Assembly (NCBI GenBank): GCA_022451485.1
Contig: JAKUQS010000009.1
Span: 43,017-107,016, forward strand
Direction: 5' to 3'
Source: Gammaproteobacteria bacterium
Lineage (GTDB): Bacteria > Pseudomonadota > Gammaproteobacteria > Arenicellales > UBA868
Length of the DNA stretch: 64,000 nt
Below are positions 9,151 to 18,564 of this stretch, in pieces. Position numbers and translations under genes: made by a program. The stretch's first letter is position 1, and the number at the start of each line of letters is the position of its first letter. A model generated the notes under the pieces. That model did no database searches, had not been told where the DNA came from, and was given only the letters and a program-made list of their open reading frames with translations.

Positions 9151-10364
9151 TTAGACGCGACAACGGACTCGACGGCACGTGCGAAACGTGCCAAGCCCTC
9201 GTCAATATCCTCACTCGGTATCACGAGCGATGGTGCCATACGAATCACATCGGCACCCGCCACTAACAACAACAAGCCTTCTGCTTGGGCTGCGTTCAAA
9301 AACTCCCGTGCTCGGCCCGCCCATTGCTCACGTAGGACACATCCCATCAGTAGCCCACGGCCTCGAATTTCACTAAACAGTCCCATACCTTGCCGCGCAT
9401 CGATCTCTTTGAGTCCAGCAACAATCCGCTGCCGCCTCTCCTCGACACCATTGAGCACCTCAGGCGTATTAATCAAGTCCAGTGCCGCGCCCGCCACCGC
9501 ACAGGCTAGCGCGTTTCCGCCATAAGTACTGCCATGGGTTCCAATACCCAGGGATTTTCCCACCTCCGCACGACACAGCATGGCGGCGACGGGAAAGCCC
9601 CCACCTAGCGCCTTCGCCGTGGTCAAAACGTCCGGGATAACCTGGTAAGCCTGATATGCATATAAGTGCCCGGTCCGCCCAACACCCGTTTGCACTTCGT
9701 CCATGATCATCAATGCATCATGCGTATCGCAAAGGCGACGGATAGCCTCAAGAAACTCTGGGTCTGCATCGCGAACACCGCCCTCTCCCTGAATCGCCTC
9801 GACCATCACCGCACACGTACGCGAAGAGAACGCTTCTTCTAATGCACCGACATCGTTAAATGGCAGATGGGTAATCGCCCCAGGCAATGGACCAAACCCC
9901 TCACGATAGCTTGCCTGCCCCCCGACACTGACGGTAAATAACGTGCGGCCATGAAATCCTTGCTCGAACGCAATGATTTCGTCCTTCTCGACACCATGGT
10001 GGTCATAAGCATAACGCCGCACCAGCTTTAGTGCGGCTTCGTTGGCCTCACCACCTGAATTACACAAGAACACGCGCTCCGCAAAAGTCGCCTCACACAA
10101 TTTGTGTGCGAGTGAGATCGCCGGCTCATTTGCAAGCAGGTTCGACACATGCCATAGCTTTCCTGCCTGGTCGGTCAGCGCGGCCACTAGTGCCGGATGC
10201 ACATGTCCGAGACCGCTAACCGCAATACCCCCCGCAAAATCGACGTATTCCCGCCCCTCTTGATCCCACAGTCGAGAACCCTCACCGCGCACAGGAATCT
10301 GCAGTCCGGGTGAATAATTCGGCACCATGAACTCGTCAAACATCTCGCGGTTAATCTTAGGCAT
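9147..10364 (-). CDS. argD: Acetylornithine/succinylornithine-type aminotransferase (class III)
   Basis: A 405-residue PLP enzyme of the ArgD/AstC group. Seen are the phosphate-binding [13 protein letters not shown], the cofactor Asp in [13 protein letters not shown], the Schiff-base lysine in TTAKALGGG (Lys251) and [16 protein letters not shown]. The group makes N-acetylornithine in arginine synthesis and some members accept succinylornithine or other omega-amino acids. ATG 10364 is chosen because GGAGAG lies five bases upstream; a GTG one codon earlier is also open. It is a lone gene, convergent with upp. The name rests on overall similarity. Confidence 0.85.
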   Translation of the reverse strand: MPKINREMFDEFMVPNYSPGLQIPVRGEGSRLWDQEGREYVDFAGGIAVSGLGHVHPALVAALTDQAGKLWHVSNLLANEPAISLAHKLCEATFAERVFLCNSGGEANEAALKLVRRYAYDHHGVEKDEIIAFEQGFHGRTLFTVSVGGQASYREGFGPLPGAITHLPFNDVGALEEAFSSRTCAVMVEAIQGEGGVRDADPEFLEAIRRLCDTHDALMIMDEVQTGVGRTGHLYAYQAYQVIPDVLTTAKALGGGFPVAAMLCRAEVGKSLGIGTHGSTYGGNALACAVAGAALDLINTPEVLNGVEERRQRIVAGLKEIDARQGMGLFSEIRGRGLLMGCVLREQWAGRAREFLNAAQAEGLLLLVAGADVIRMAPSLVIPSEDIDEGLARFARAVESVVASN

Positions 10365-10466
10365 CACAACTCTCCATTTCCTCTAAATCACAACATTCAC
10401 AAACTAGTGTAACTTGATGCCTCTAAAGAATCCTAGAGCACCTATATACCGCCACTTCTGCAGATG

Positions 10467-13130
10467 TTAAAAATTGAGAGAGACATCTTTATGGTGTGAG
10501 TGGCAAACAGCAACATATTGCGCCTGCTCTGTCGTCATGTAACGCTGCATACGCAGTCCGATTGAGGCTTTAAGCAGTTCATCATACACGGAGAGTTCTT
10601 CGAGAAGTTCCGCTTTAGCTCGTACCCGCCACGTGACTTCTGCCTGAAAAATCTTTTCTGCTTGCGACAAGTTATTCAGAGCTTTATCAACCTTAGGTTT
10701 CTTCTTCTTGAGTGCACGTCTGGCCTTTGAGAGTTTACTCTTGATTTTGCTACTGCCAGCAACAACCCCAAGTTTCTTCTCAACCACTTTGATCGCACTA
10801 ATTGCACTTTCGAGTGATGAATTCTCGACAACGCTTTTAAGAGCCGTAACCTCCTTACCTAACGCAGCCAGCTGATCTGCATCGGTTATCAGACCTTGCA
10901 GTCGTACTAAATGTTCATAAGCACCATCAACGCTCCGCCGATAACGGAGTTGAGCTTTCTTCAAGGTCTTTGAACGTTCATTAAATCCGTCTCGTGCGCC
11001 TTTCCACGTGCCTGGAATCTGCGACAGCGAAGCTTCGCGCTCCTCAGTCAAAACAGCGAACTCGGACTCCAACTTAGTCTTCTCTGATTCGGGCCCATCA
11101 TATTCAACCGACCAGTGACGAATTTTTCGCTCAAGTTCCTCAAGGCGCTTGACTGTCCGACGCCCCTGCCGTTCGATACGTCGCACCTGACGGTGGAGCG
11201 GACGATAGTCTGGGATGTACGCGTCTAACTCATCTCGCGCCACAACCACCTCAGCGACCAATTCTGAAATACCCACCACCGTGTCAAATCCAGCGCGCAG
11301 GGATTTCTGTTCCGATTCAGGTAGATAACTCACATCCAGACCCTTCACACGCGCGACCCCTGCGGAGAGCACCTCACCTTCACTGTCGTAATAGGCAAAT
11401 ACAAACTCTTCTAAGCATTCCTGTAACTGCGGATTCATCGGCGGCGGAGCCGTTTCTGATGTGAGATGAATACGGTTAGGCAAATAGTTCACGAGACTTG
11501 GGTAATAGCCGGCAATCGCAAGACCAACAAGTTGCAAAATAATAAAAGGGACGGCCCCTTTATAAATTTCTATAGTACTGACTACCTTTGAGGCGACCCC
11601 TCGAAGGTAAAACAATGCAAAACCAAAAGGCGGCGTTAAGAACGACGTTTGGATATTGATCCCAATCATCACACCCAACCAGACTGCCGTGATATTGGCT
11701 GATGGGTCAGCCAACAAAATTGGCGCAATAATTGGTACTACCACTACCGCGATCTCGATGAAGTCAAGGAAAAACCCGAGTAGAAAAATTACGGCCATAA
11801 CGACAATGAACTGTGTCCAAAAACCACCCGGTAGAGAACCCAGAAAGTCACGAACCAATTCTTCGCCGCCGAACGCGCGGAATGCAGACGTCAGCATCGC
11901 CGCACCAATCAGAATGATAAACACCATCGACGTTGTCTTCGCGGTCTCAATCATCACACCATGCATCGTGTCGTTGATCTTGAATGTGCGCCATCCACTC
12001 CAGATGACGCCGATGAGAAGGACTGCAGTTGCAATTCCCGCTAATACGAGACCTATGACCTCATTAACGCCTTGGACATTTTTTATATTCAAGTCATAAA
12101 AGCTTAAGATAACGACAATGGCGGTAAAGGCCACTACTGCAAGGACAGCCGGTATGTAACAGTTCTTTTGCCCTTCCGTGAGTCGATAGCCCGCCATGAT
12201 CGTTGCACCAATGGCCCCGATCGCGCCAGCCTGATTAACCGTTGCGACGCCGGCAATAATCGACCCTAAAACGGCAAAAATAAGGACCAGCGGCGGAACC
12301 AAGGCAAGGGATACCCGTTTGGCAAACTCTCGATCAAACGCACCGTCGTAAGGCACTGGGGGTGCGATTTTGGGGCGTATTAAGGACGAAATCAGGATGT
12401 ACGCCATGTAAAGTGCGACGAGTATCAACCCTGGAAGCAGCGCACCCATGAACATGTCACCAGCGCTCGCAGGTGTCACGTCATATTCGCTCGGCATTGA
12501 AAGCTGACCAGTACTGGCCTTGTAATCTGCAAAGCGAACCCCATTCGCGATATCACTTGCCCCAGACAACTGGTCAGCCAAAATAATCAGCACGATAGAC
12601 GGCGGAATGATTTGACCCAAAGTTCCAGAAGCGCAGACTGTTCCGGCGGCAAGTGTGTGTGAATACTTGTGTCGTAGCATTGCAGGCAATGAGATCAGTC
12701 CCATTGCAATCACTGTGGCGCCGACGATACCCGTCGTCGCTGCCAACAGTGCCCCGACAAATACGACCGAGATACCTAGCCCACCAGGAATTGGGCCGAA
12801 TAATTGAGCCATTGTTACTAACAGGTCTTCAGCAATACGAGAACGCTGCAACATAATGCCCATGAAGACAAAGAGCGGTATGGCTATCAGCGTGTCACGC
12901 TCTACGTCCCAGTACAAACTGCGAAAATTAGTGACCCCCGCACTCAACCACTGAACAGGACCGCCCTGCGTGAAATACGCATCGGTATCACCCGCAAAGA
13001 ACCAACCACACAGCGCTGCCAGTCCAATGGTCAAAATAGCCGAACCCGGCAGCGAAAACGCCACCGGAAACCCAGAACCTAACGCTCCGACCATGAGAAT
13101 GAAGAGCACTGCTAAGAAAAAAAGCTCCAT
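10467..13130 (-). CDS. dctM: TRAP transporter large permease (DctM) with a long cytoplasmic coiled-coil tail
   Basis: An 887-residue protein. Residues 1-552 form a DctM membrane domain with the family's conserved stretches (PLFVFMGIML near 85, ASGTLGQIIPPSIVLIIL near 167-184, LTPPFGFALFYLRG near 498-511). It is already longer than the usual ~430 because of extra helices at about 328-380. Residues ~553-887 have no membrane segment. They are rich in Glu, Lys and Arg and look largely coiled-coil, with a very basic patch near SKARRALKKKKPKVDKAL. Tails of this size are unusual for DctM. Two bases separate the start from the dctQ stop. Confidence 0.88.
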   Translation of the reverse strand: MELFFLAVLFILMVGALGSGFPVAFSLPGSAILTIGLAALCGWFFAGDTDAYFTQGGPVQWLSAGVTNFRSLYWDVERDTLIAIPLFVFMGIMLQRSRIAEDLLVTMAQLFGPIPGGLGISVVFVGALLAATTGIVGATVIAMGLISLPAMLRHKYSHTLAAGTVCASGTLGQIIPPSIVLIILADQLSGASDIANGVRFADYKASTGQLSMPSEYDVTPASAGDMFMGALLPGLILVALYMAYILISSLIRPKIAPPVPYDGAFDREFAKRVSLALVPPLVLIFAVLGSIIAGVATVNQAGAIGAIGATIMAGYRLTEGQKNCYIPAVLAVVAFTAIVVILSFYDLNIKNVQGVNEVIGLVLAGIATAVLLIGVIWSGWRTFKINDTMHGVMIETAKTTSMVFIILIGAAMLTSAFRAFGGEELVRDFLGSLPGGFWTQFIVVMAVIFLLGFFLDFIEIAVVVVPIIAPILLADPSANITAVWLGVMIGINIQTSFLTPPFGFALFYLRGVASKVVSTIEIYKGAVPFIILQLVGLAIAGYYPSLVNYLPNRIHLTSETAPPPMNPQLQECLEEFVFAYYDSEGEVLSAGVARVKGLDVSYLPESEQKSLRAGFDTVVGISELVAEVVVARDELDAYIPDYRPLHRQVRRIERQGRRTVKRLEELERKIRHWSVEYDGPESEKTKLESEFAVLTEEREASLSQIPGTWKGARDGFNERSKTLKKAQLRYRRSVDGAYEHLVRLQGLITDADQLAALGKEVTALKSVVENSSLESAISAIKVVEKKLGVVAGSSKIKSKLSKARRALKKKKPKVDKALNNLSQAEKIFQAEVTWRVRAKAELLEELSVYDELLKASIGLRMQRYMTTEQAQYVAVCHSHHKDVSLNF

Positions 13131-13132
13131 CG

Positions 13133-14161
13133 TTATACTCCAGACGCCGCGGTCTCGTCTCGGTCAGAATCCGACCTCGGCTCGCCCCTAAGCTCCGCAA
13201 TGCTCTCAAGAAAGTAGCTCACAAACTGGATCAACATGGTCACCGCGAAGGTGACCAAAAATCCAACCATCAAGTACTTCACATACATACCGTAACCTTG
13301 CTGACTGATCTCAAAGCTCAGTAATGGATTATTCAAACTACTCCCTTTTCCCCACATACCGGTTGTCAATATCACCCAACATAGAGGAAGGCCCATCAAG
13401 ATAGACCCAACACCGTTGGCCCATGCTTTACCACGTGCACTGAAATGAGCATAAAGCACATCGACACGTACATGACCCTCGGTGATTAACGCATACGCAC
13501 TGCCAAAAAGGAAAAGTGCCGCGTACCAAAACCGCACCAGATCCCCCATGAAAGCCTGCTCATAGGAGAAAATAAACCGCGTGATCACAATCGCGAACTG
13601 CGACAAAACAACCAATAACGCTAACCAAGTGAATCCCACGCCTCGAACAAACAATGCGATTACAAAACCCAATAACATCACTGGATAATGCACGTAGGTG
13701 CCACGATAACTATTCTTACCTAGGCTCAGTGTTATCTGCTCTCCCACAAGAGGGACCAGAAGACCCTCCACCCGAAGAAACGAGATTAACGCATCAACTA
13801 AGCCGACCAACAGCACCGCCCAAAAAAGGCTACGAACAAGATACGTCACGAACCCGCTAAGCCGATCAGCCTCCGCCCGTAACCCAACTCTTGGAGTCAC
13901 CAATGAGTAGACCACAGAAGCGCCCAAACCTACGCAGATGATTGCGATTTGAATCCATCCGAGCGCGATTGCGCCATCCGCTAAGGGTTGAGGCAATGGT
14001 TCTAATCCGAACCAGCCCTGATGCGCAGCCAGTGCTAAAGGCCCTGGCCAATCCATCCAGAAGATCAGAAAATTGTTCAATAGGAACAACAGTGCGAGCG
14101 CTACCATTCCCCAAGCGCTCGAGCGCAGTAACAACGTTACAGCCTGATTCTCCGCTGACAT
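13133..14161 (-). CDS. dctQ: TRAP transporter small permease (DctQ), enlarged form
   Basis: A 342-residue membrane protein where most DctQ proteins have ~160-200. The DctQ-like core is C-terminal: RFWYAALFLFGSAYALITEG followed by HVRVDVLYAHFS (about 220-250) and two more helices. The first ~200 residues carry extra transmembrane helices. Enlarged DctQ proteins occur with TakP-type binding proteins, which fits dctP upstream. It couples DctM to the periplasmic binding protein in Na+-driven uptake. ATG 14161 is about 200 bases from dctP, with a terminator between. Confidence 0.85.
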   Translation of the reverse strand: MSAENQAVTLLLRSSAWGMVALALLFLLNNFLIFWMDWPGPLALAAHQGWFGLEPLPQPLADGAIALGWIQIAIICVGLGASVVYSLVTPRVGLRAEADRLSGFVTYLVRSLFWAVLLVGLVDALISFLRVEGLLVPLVGEQITLSLGKNSYRGTYVHYPVMLLGFVIALFVRGVGFTWLALLVVLSQFAIVITRFIFSYEQAFMGDLVRFWYAALFLFGSAYALITEGHVRVDVLYAHFSARGKAWANGVGSILMGLPLCWVILTTGMWGKGSSLNNPLLSFEISQQGYGMYVKYLMVGFLVTFAVTMLIQFVSYFLESIAELRGEPRSDSDRDETAASGV

Positions 14162-14284
14162 CTGTTCTTATATTCTCTCTGACTCAAAAACTAGTGGTAG
14201 TACGTCCGTAATCAACCGGTAGCCAATCAGCGAGAGACGCGTCGACATACGCCTCTCCATATCTATCGATATTACAAATACTAG

Positions 14285-14314
14285 AAAAAAGGGCGGAGTC
14301 CTCAGACTCCGCCC
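14285..14314 (-). terminator. Rho-independent terminator between dctP and dctQ
   Basis: A perfect 10-bp stem, GGGCGGAGTC (14291-14300) paired with GACTCCGCCC (14305-14314), closes a four-base loop. On the minus strand it is followed by a run of six T (14285-14290). It stands about 50 bases after the dctP stop and about 125 before dctQ. It probably trims most dctP transcripts so the binding protein is made in excess over the permeases. Confidence 0.88.
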
Positions 14315-14362
14315 ATTAGTCGACTGCTTACCGTATCTAAACTCTTAGATTCGGTTGACGTA

Positions 14363-15451
14363 TCAGAGACCAAGCACCCTGTTACGTTGAGCGATGAACG
14401 GTACTTCAGAAGTATTCATCCAGCTTCCAACCGACTTACGCGAGGCGAGCATACTGTCCAATACTCTCGCAGTGAGGCCACCATCCGCACGATACTCCTC
14501 AAACACTTCTGCGGTTGCTTCACCAGCTGCATCGAAAATGTCATCACTGAACTCACGCAACTGAACGCCGTGCTCATCGAGAAGCTTCTTCATGGAGGAA
14601 CCGTTGTTCCAACAATACTCGGAATACAACAACTGGTTTTCCAGTGCAGCGGCTGCTTCAATCATCTTCTGATCAGATTTCGACAACTTGTCCCACCAAG
14701 CTTTGTTCAAGCCGAACGATTCCATCGTGCCGGGCTCATGGAAACCGGGCCAGTAGTAGTATTTCGCTGCTTCGTAGAACTTCATAAAACTGTCGTTCCA
14801 AGGACCGACCCATTCAGTTGCATCAATCGCGCCCGAGACCAAGTTTTCATAAATCTGGCTACCTGGCAGTGACACCGGAGAAGCACCCATCTTAGCCAAC
14901 ACGTCGCCACCCATACCAGGGATACGCATTTTGAGGCCCTTAAAATCATCTGCAGAATTGATCTCTTTACGGAACCAACCACCCATCTGGACGCCGTTGT
15001 TACCGGCCTTAAAACATTTCACACCAAACTCGGCACCGAGTTCGTCCCATAGCTCCTGACCGCCACCCCAATCAATCCAGGTATTCGCTTCGTTAACAGT
15101 CAATCCAAATGGCACAGACCCAAAAAATGCAAAAGCCTTGTGCTTGCCTTTCCAGTAATAGTCCGCAGCGTGATATGCCTGTGCGTTCCCGGAAGCTACT
15201 TCATCAAACGAATCAAATGCCTTTACACGTTCGCCGGCGGCAAAATATTCAACATGAATCCGACCGCCACTCATCAGTTCAAGGTTCTTGGCCAGTCGCT
15301 GTGCGCCAGTACCAAGGCCCGGAAAATCGCGTGGCCAGGTTGTTACCATCACCATTTCGATACGTTCTTTAGCGATCGCGGGGGCTGCCAACGTTGTCGC
15401 CGCAACCGCACCGCCCGCGCCAGCGCTCTTAATAAAATCTCGTCTTTTCAT
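14363..15451 (-). CDS. dctP: TRAP transporter substrate-binding protein (TakP-like DctP)
   Basis: A 362-residue periplasmic binding protein. The twin-arginine-type leader is MKRRDFIKSAG with a likely cut after APAIA (residue 27). The pattern KMRIPGMGGDVLAKMGASPV, with Arg176, and ATEWVGPWND (Glu213, Trp214) match the TakP group, which binds 2-oxo acids or lactate through Ca2+ or Na+. A strong GGGAGG ribosome site lies nine bases before ATG 15451. It is first in the dctP-Q-M operon and followed by a terminator. The exact substrate cannot be read from sequence. Confidence 0.92.
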   Translation of the reverse strand: MKRRDFIKSAGAGGAVAATTLAAPAIAKERIEMVMVTTWPRDFPGLGTGAQRLAKNLELMSGGRIHVEYFAAGERVKAFDSFDEVASGNAQAYHAADYYWKGKHKAFAFFGSVPFGLTVNEANTWIDWGGGQELWDELGAEFGVKCFKAGNNGVQMGGWFRKEINSADDFKGLKMRIPGMGGDVLAKMGASPVSLPGSQIYENLVSGAIDATEWVGPWNDSFMKFYEAAKYYYWPGFHEPGTMESFGLNKAWWDKLSKSDQKMIEAAAALENQLLYSEYCWNNGSSMKKLLDEHGVQLREFSDDIFDAAGEATAEVFEEYRADGGLTARVLDSMLASRKSVGSWMNTSEVPFIAQRNRVLGL

Positions 15452-16027
15452 CCCGTCTATCCTCCCGGTAAATAATGTCTTAAAGTTGTCGTAGACACCG
15501 CTACGCTATCAGACGCGTGGGTGTTCCACAATACCCTGATTCGTTGGATACTCCCTCACCTAACTAACGGTTATCTGGATTTATCTCTCACTCAAGGCTA
15601 AATCCCAACTTCGGCGCCATTTCCGGTGCTTAATGACCTAAGCCTTGCACCAAACGCTCAATTCCTCCGGCACCTCGAAGCAAAACTTATGATTTCCGCC
15701 ACTAGACAAATGTGCGAAAACTACACTCCATAAACAGTGTCACATCCGCGCATCTGGCCACCTGCCAAGCAGTTCCTAGAAAGGCTTTAATCGCAGGCGC
15801 CTTCGTGGGCAAAGGCTCAGCGGCCCAAAACACACGATCGCTGTCCAGTCATGCGGTGGATCAGCATACCAGAACACACTCGACTGCCTGCATTCTCCTA
15901 ACCCCGTGTCTCACTACTGTCACTATGTCTCGGTGACTGACATTCGAACCAGGCCAACAGAGACTTAACCCAACATCGCGTTCGACACACAGATAATAAT
16001 AATGGCAAGACATCGCAACAGACGGCG
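15452..16027. other. Intergenic region between divergent dctP and C-S lyase genes
   Basis: These 576 bases separate two divergent genes and must hold both promoters. Apart from the dctP ribosome site at its left edge I see no convincing gene, RNA structure or repeat. The short open frames here have no ribosome sites or family features. Confidence 0.6.
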
Positions 16028-17293
16028 GTGATTACCAAAAATGATACCATCATCTCTCTAAACAATAGCCTAGGATCTCCGACTCTGAGCAAGCACCAAT
16101 CATCAAACTACGACATCGACACACTCGCCATTATCTCTGGTCGTGCCAGCGGCGAGCATCATGGCGTCGTCAACACGCCTGTCTATCGAGCGTCGACCAT
16201 CTTGCACTCGGATGCTCGGGCATTCGAGACACGACACGACATATTTGATCGTTACAAAGTGGTCTACGGGCTGCTCGGCACACCGACAACCTTCGCCCTT
16301 GAAGAGGCCATGATCGCATTGACCGGCGGCCACGATGCAGTACTGACATCTTCAGGACTATCGGCCGTTACCATCAGCTTGCTTTCGTTTGTCAGTGCCG
16401 GGGATCATCTTCTAATGACTGATTCGGCGTACTGGCCAACGCGCGCTTTCTGTGACCAGACGTTGAGCCGATTTGGTGTGGATGTCACCTATTATGATCC
16501 CACTATTGGTGCGGATATTGAGTCTCTCATCAGGCCTAATACTCGTGTGATTTTCCTTGAATCCCCGGGTTCAATGACCTTTGAGGTTCAGGATATTCCT
16601 GCCATTACAAAAATTGCGAGGAACCGCGAGATAACAACGCTTCTTGATGCAACCTGGGCAACGCCCCTTTACTTCGATGCCTTTGGTCACGATGTTGACG
16701 TGGCGATTCATGCGGCGACTAAGTATCTCGTCGGACACTCTGATGTGTTACTGGGCGTCATCGTGAGCAACGAACGGGCCTGGGAGGCCGTGCGGCAAAC
16801 CAAAACGCGGCTTGGAGAAGGTGCCGGCCCCGATGAGGTTTATCTAACGACGCGTGGTCTTCGCACCCTCCCAATGCGCTTAAAACACCACCATGAGAAC
16901 GGCCTGACTCTGGCCCGTTGGCTGGAACAACGGCCTGAGGTGGCCTGCGTTCTGCATCCGGCCTTACCCGGCGCGCCGGGTCACGAACTTTTTGAACGCG
17001 ACTTCAGTGGGGCGTGTGGCCTTTTTGGCGTCATCCTGAAGAAGTATTCAACCGAAGCGGTACGCAACATGTTAAACAGCCTTGAGCTATTCGGTATTGG
17101 GGCCAGTTGGGGAGGTTACGAAAGCCTGATCATCCCCGCATTTCCAGATCGTTACCGGACAGCCACCCAATGGAATGCTCCGGGTCCACTATTAAGACTC
17201 CATGCAGGACTCGAATCCCCGGCAGATCTGATCGCGGACCTGGAACACGGCTTTAATCAGTTGGGCGACCAAGGACCGGATTCAACCACCTGA
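16028..17293 (+). CDS. metC: Cys/Met metabolism PLP enzyme, cystathionine beta-lyase-like
   Basis: A 421-residue fold-type I PLP enzyme of the cystathionine gamma-synthase/beta-lyase family. Seen are the PLP-phosphate Tyr and loop (VYGLLGTPTTFALEEAM, Tyr80), LTSSGLSAVTISLLSF and the lysine in AATKYLVGHSDVLLG (Lys232). The C-terminal FGIGASWGGYESLIIP segment is typical of beta-lyases. It would cleave cystathionine to homocysteine, pyruvate and ammonia. GTG 16028 is the only good start near the conserved region; an ATG at 16002 is out of frame and soon stops. The HugZ-like gene follows nine bases later. Confidence 0.88.
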   Translation: MITKNDTIISLNNSLGSPTLSKHQSSNYDIDTLAIISGRASGEHHGVVNTPVYRASTILHSDARAFETRHDIFDRYKVVYGLLGTPTTFALEEAMIALTGGHDAVLTSSGLSAVTISLLSFVSAGDHLLMTDSAYWPTRAFCDQTLSRFGVDVTYYDPTIGADIESLIRPNTRVIFLESPGSMTFEVQDIPAITKIARNREITTLLDATWATPLYFDAFGHDVDVAIHAATKYLVGHSDVLLGVIVSNERAWEAVRQTKTRLGEGAGPDEVYLTTRGLRTLPMRLKHHHENGLTLARWLEQRPEVACVLHPALPGAPGHELFERDFSGACGLFGVILKKYSTEAVRNMLNSLELFGIGASWGGYESLIIPAFPDRYRTATQWNAPGPLLRLHAGLESPADLIADLEHGFNQLGDQGPDSTT

Positions 17294-17302
17294 GTTGATT
17301 CG

Positions 17303-17818
17303 TTGACCGCTACTACACCGACCATCGACCCCGACATCTGCAGGGAATTTCTGCATGGTTTTTCTTCGCTGCTGCTTGCTTCAAGCGATGATGCCGGGGT
17401 ACCTGAAAGTAGCTACAGCCCCTTCATTCTGGCGCACGATGCCTTTTTTATTTTGGTCAGCGAACTTTCTGGCCACACAGCCAATCTGCGGCGACAACAG
17501 GTCAGTGTAATGTTCATCGAAAATGAATCTGAAGCATCCAACATTTACACTCGTCGGCGTCTGATCATTCAGTGCAAGGCCAAAGAACATAGCCGAACAA
17601 GCACCTGCTGGACATCGACGCTGCCCTTTTTTCGGGAGCGCTTTGGTGAAACCATCTCTGTAATCGAGACCTTGGCGGATTTTGTTCTTATGGAACTCCA
17701 ACCGCTCAATGGACGGTGGATTACTGGATTTGGGCAAGCATTCAGCTTTGATCAGTTAGACTTTTTAAATGCCCACCATATTGGGCCAAATCAGATTAAG
17801 CGCCAACGCACATCCTAA
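17303..17818 (+). CDS. HugZ-like FMN-binding split-barrel protein
   Basis: A 171-residue protein of the pyridoxamine-phosphate-oxidase-like split-barrel fold. The best match is the HugZ/HutZ heme-utilisation type: an early SSLLLASSDDAGVPESSYSPF strand pair (about 19-39), LVSELSGHTANLRRQ (about 52-66), MFIENESEA, and near the end GFGQAFSFDQLDF. HugZ proteins bind or degrade heme, but this one lacks a longer heme-contacting C-terminus, so the ligand is uncertain. It starts at TTG 17303 and probably shares the transcript of the C-S lyase gene. Its stop overlaps the convergent rluB stop. Confidence 0.7.
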   Translation: MTATTPTIDPDICREFLHGFSSLLLASSDDAGVPESSYSPFILAHDAFFILVSELSGHTANLRRQQVSVMFIENESEASNIYTRRRLIIQCKAKEHSRTSTCWTSTLPFFRERFGETISVIETLADFVLMELQPLNGRWITGFGQAFSFDQLDFLNAHHIGPNQIKRQRTS

Positions 17819-18549
17819 GACGGCGACACATTAGCCAGTCGGTAAAGTTTTTCCTGCAGTTCATAGTCAATGAAACGCGTACGCCCCCGATCCAGGTCAC
17901 GCGGCAACCGAACAGGACCAAAACGAACGCGAATGAGTCGGCTAACAGTCCCACCTACAGCCTGCCACAGTCGCCTGACTTCACGGTAACGACCCTGACG
18001 CAATACCACTGTGAACCAGCGATTGTAGCCACCGCCCGGTCGTGCCTTAACCGAATCGAACCGACACATGTGACCGTCGACCTGGATTCCGTTGCGTAAA
18101 CTTGCGAGATCACTCTCAGACACGATCCCGTTAACACGACAAAGGTATTCGCGCTCTATTTCGTTTCGTGGATGCATCAGCCCGTTTGCAAGATTGCCAT
18201 CCGAGCAAAACAACATCACCCCAGCGGTATTAATGTCAAGACGACCCACAGCTACCCAACGCCCATGCTTGTTAATGGGCAAATCATCGAATACCGTCGG
18301 CCGATTATTCGGATCGCTACGGGTTACAATTTTTCCAACGGGTTTGTTGTAGATCAAAACTTCTGAGTTACCAGCGCCATCAACGACGGGAATGCCGTCA
18401 ACCGCTACCAAACTGGTGGAATCTACCTTATCACCCAGTACAGCCTTCCTACCATCGATCGTTACGCGCCCATCGCCGATCCAACGCTCCGCTTCGCGGC
18501 GGGAGCCTCGCCCCGCCCGCGACAGATATTTCTGGACGCGCTCGGACAT
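17815..18549 (-). CDS. rluB: 23S rRNA pseudouridine synthase RluB
   Basis: About 244 residues. An N-terminal S4 RNA-binding domain (MSERVQKYLSRAGRGSRREA) is followed by a pseudouridine synthase domain with the catalytic Asp in GRLDINTAGVMLFCSDG. RluB modifies U2605 of 23S rRNA. ATG 18549 is preferred over the TTG just before it. The protein ends soon after the catalytic domain, without the basic low-complexity tail of enterobacterial RluB. Its place after scpB supports RluB over RluE or RluF. Confidence 0.9.
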   Translation of the reverse strand: MSERVQKYLSRAGRGSRREAERWIGDGRVTIDGRKAVLGDKVDSTSLVAVDGIPVVDGAGNSEVLIYNKPVGKIVTRSDPNNRPTVFDDLPINKHGRWVAVGRLDINTAGVMLFCSDGNLANGLMHPRNEIEREYLCRVNGIVSESDLASLRNGIQVDGHMCRFDSVKARPGGGYNRWFTVVLRQGRYREVRRLWQAVGGTVSRLIRVRFGPVRLPRDLDRGRTRFIDYELQEKLYRLANVSPS

Positions 18550-18564
18550 CAACAGTCCGGTTAA

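Noticed and set aside
10420..10440. Hairpin CTCTA...TAGAG after dctM
   Set aside because: Only five base pairs with no T-run; too weak to call a terminator.
11656..12099. 147-residue plus-strand open frame
   Set aside because: It lies entirely opposite the dctM membrane domain and has a shadow-like composition.
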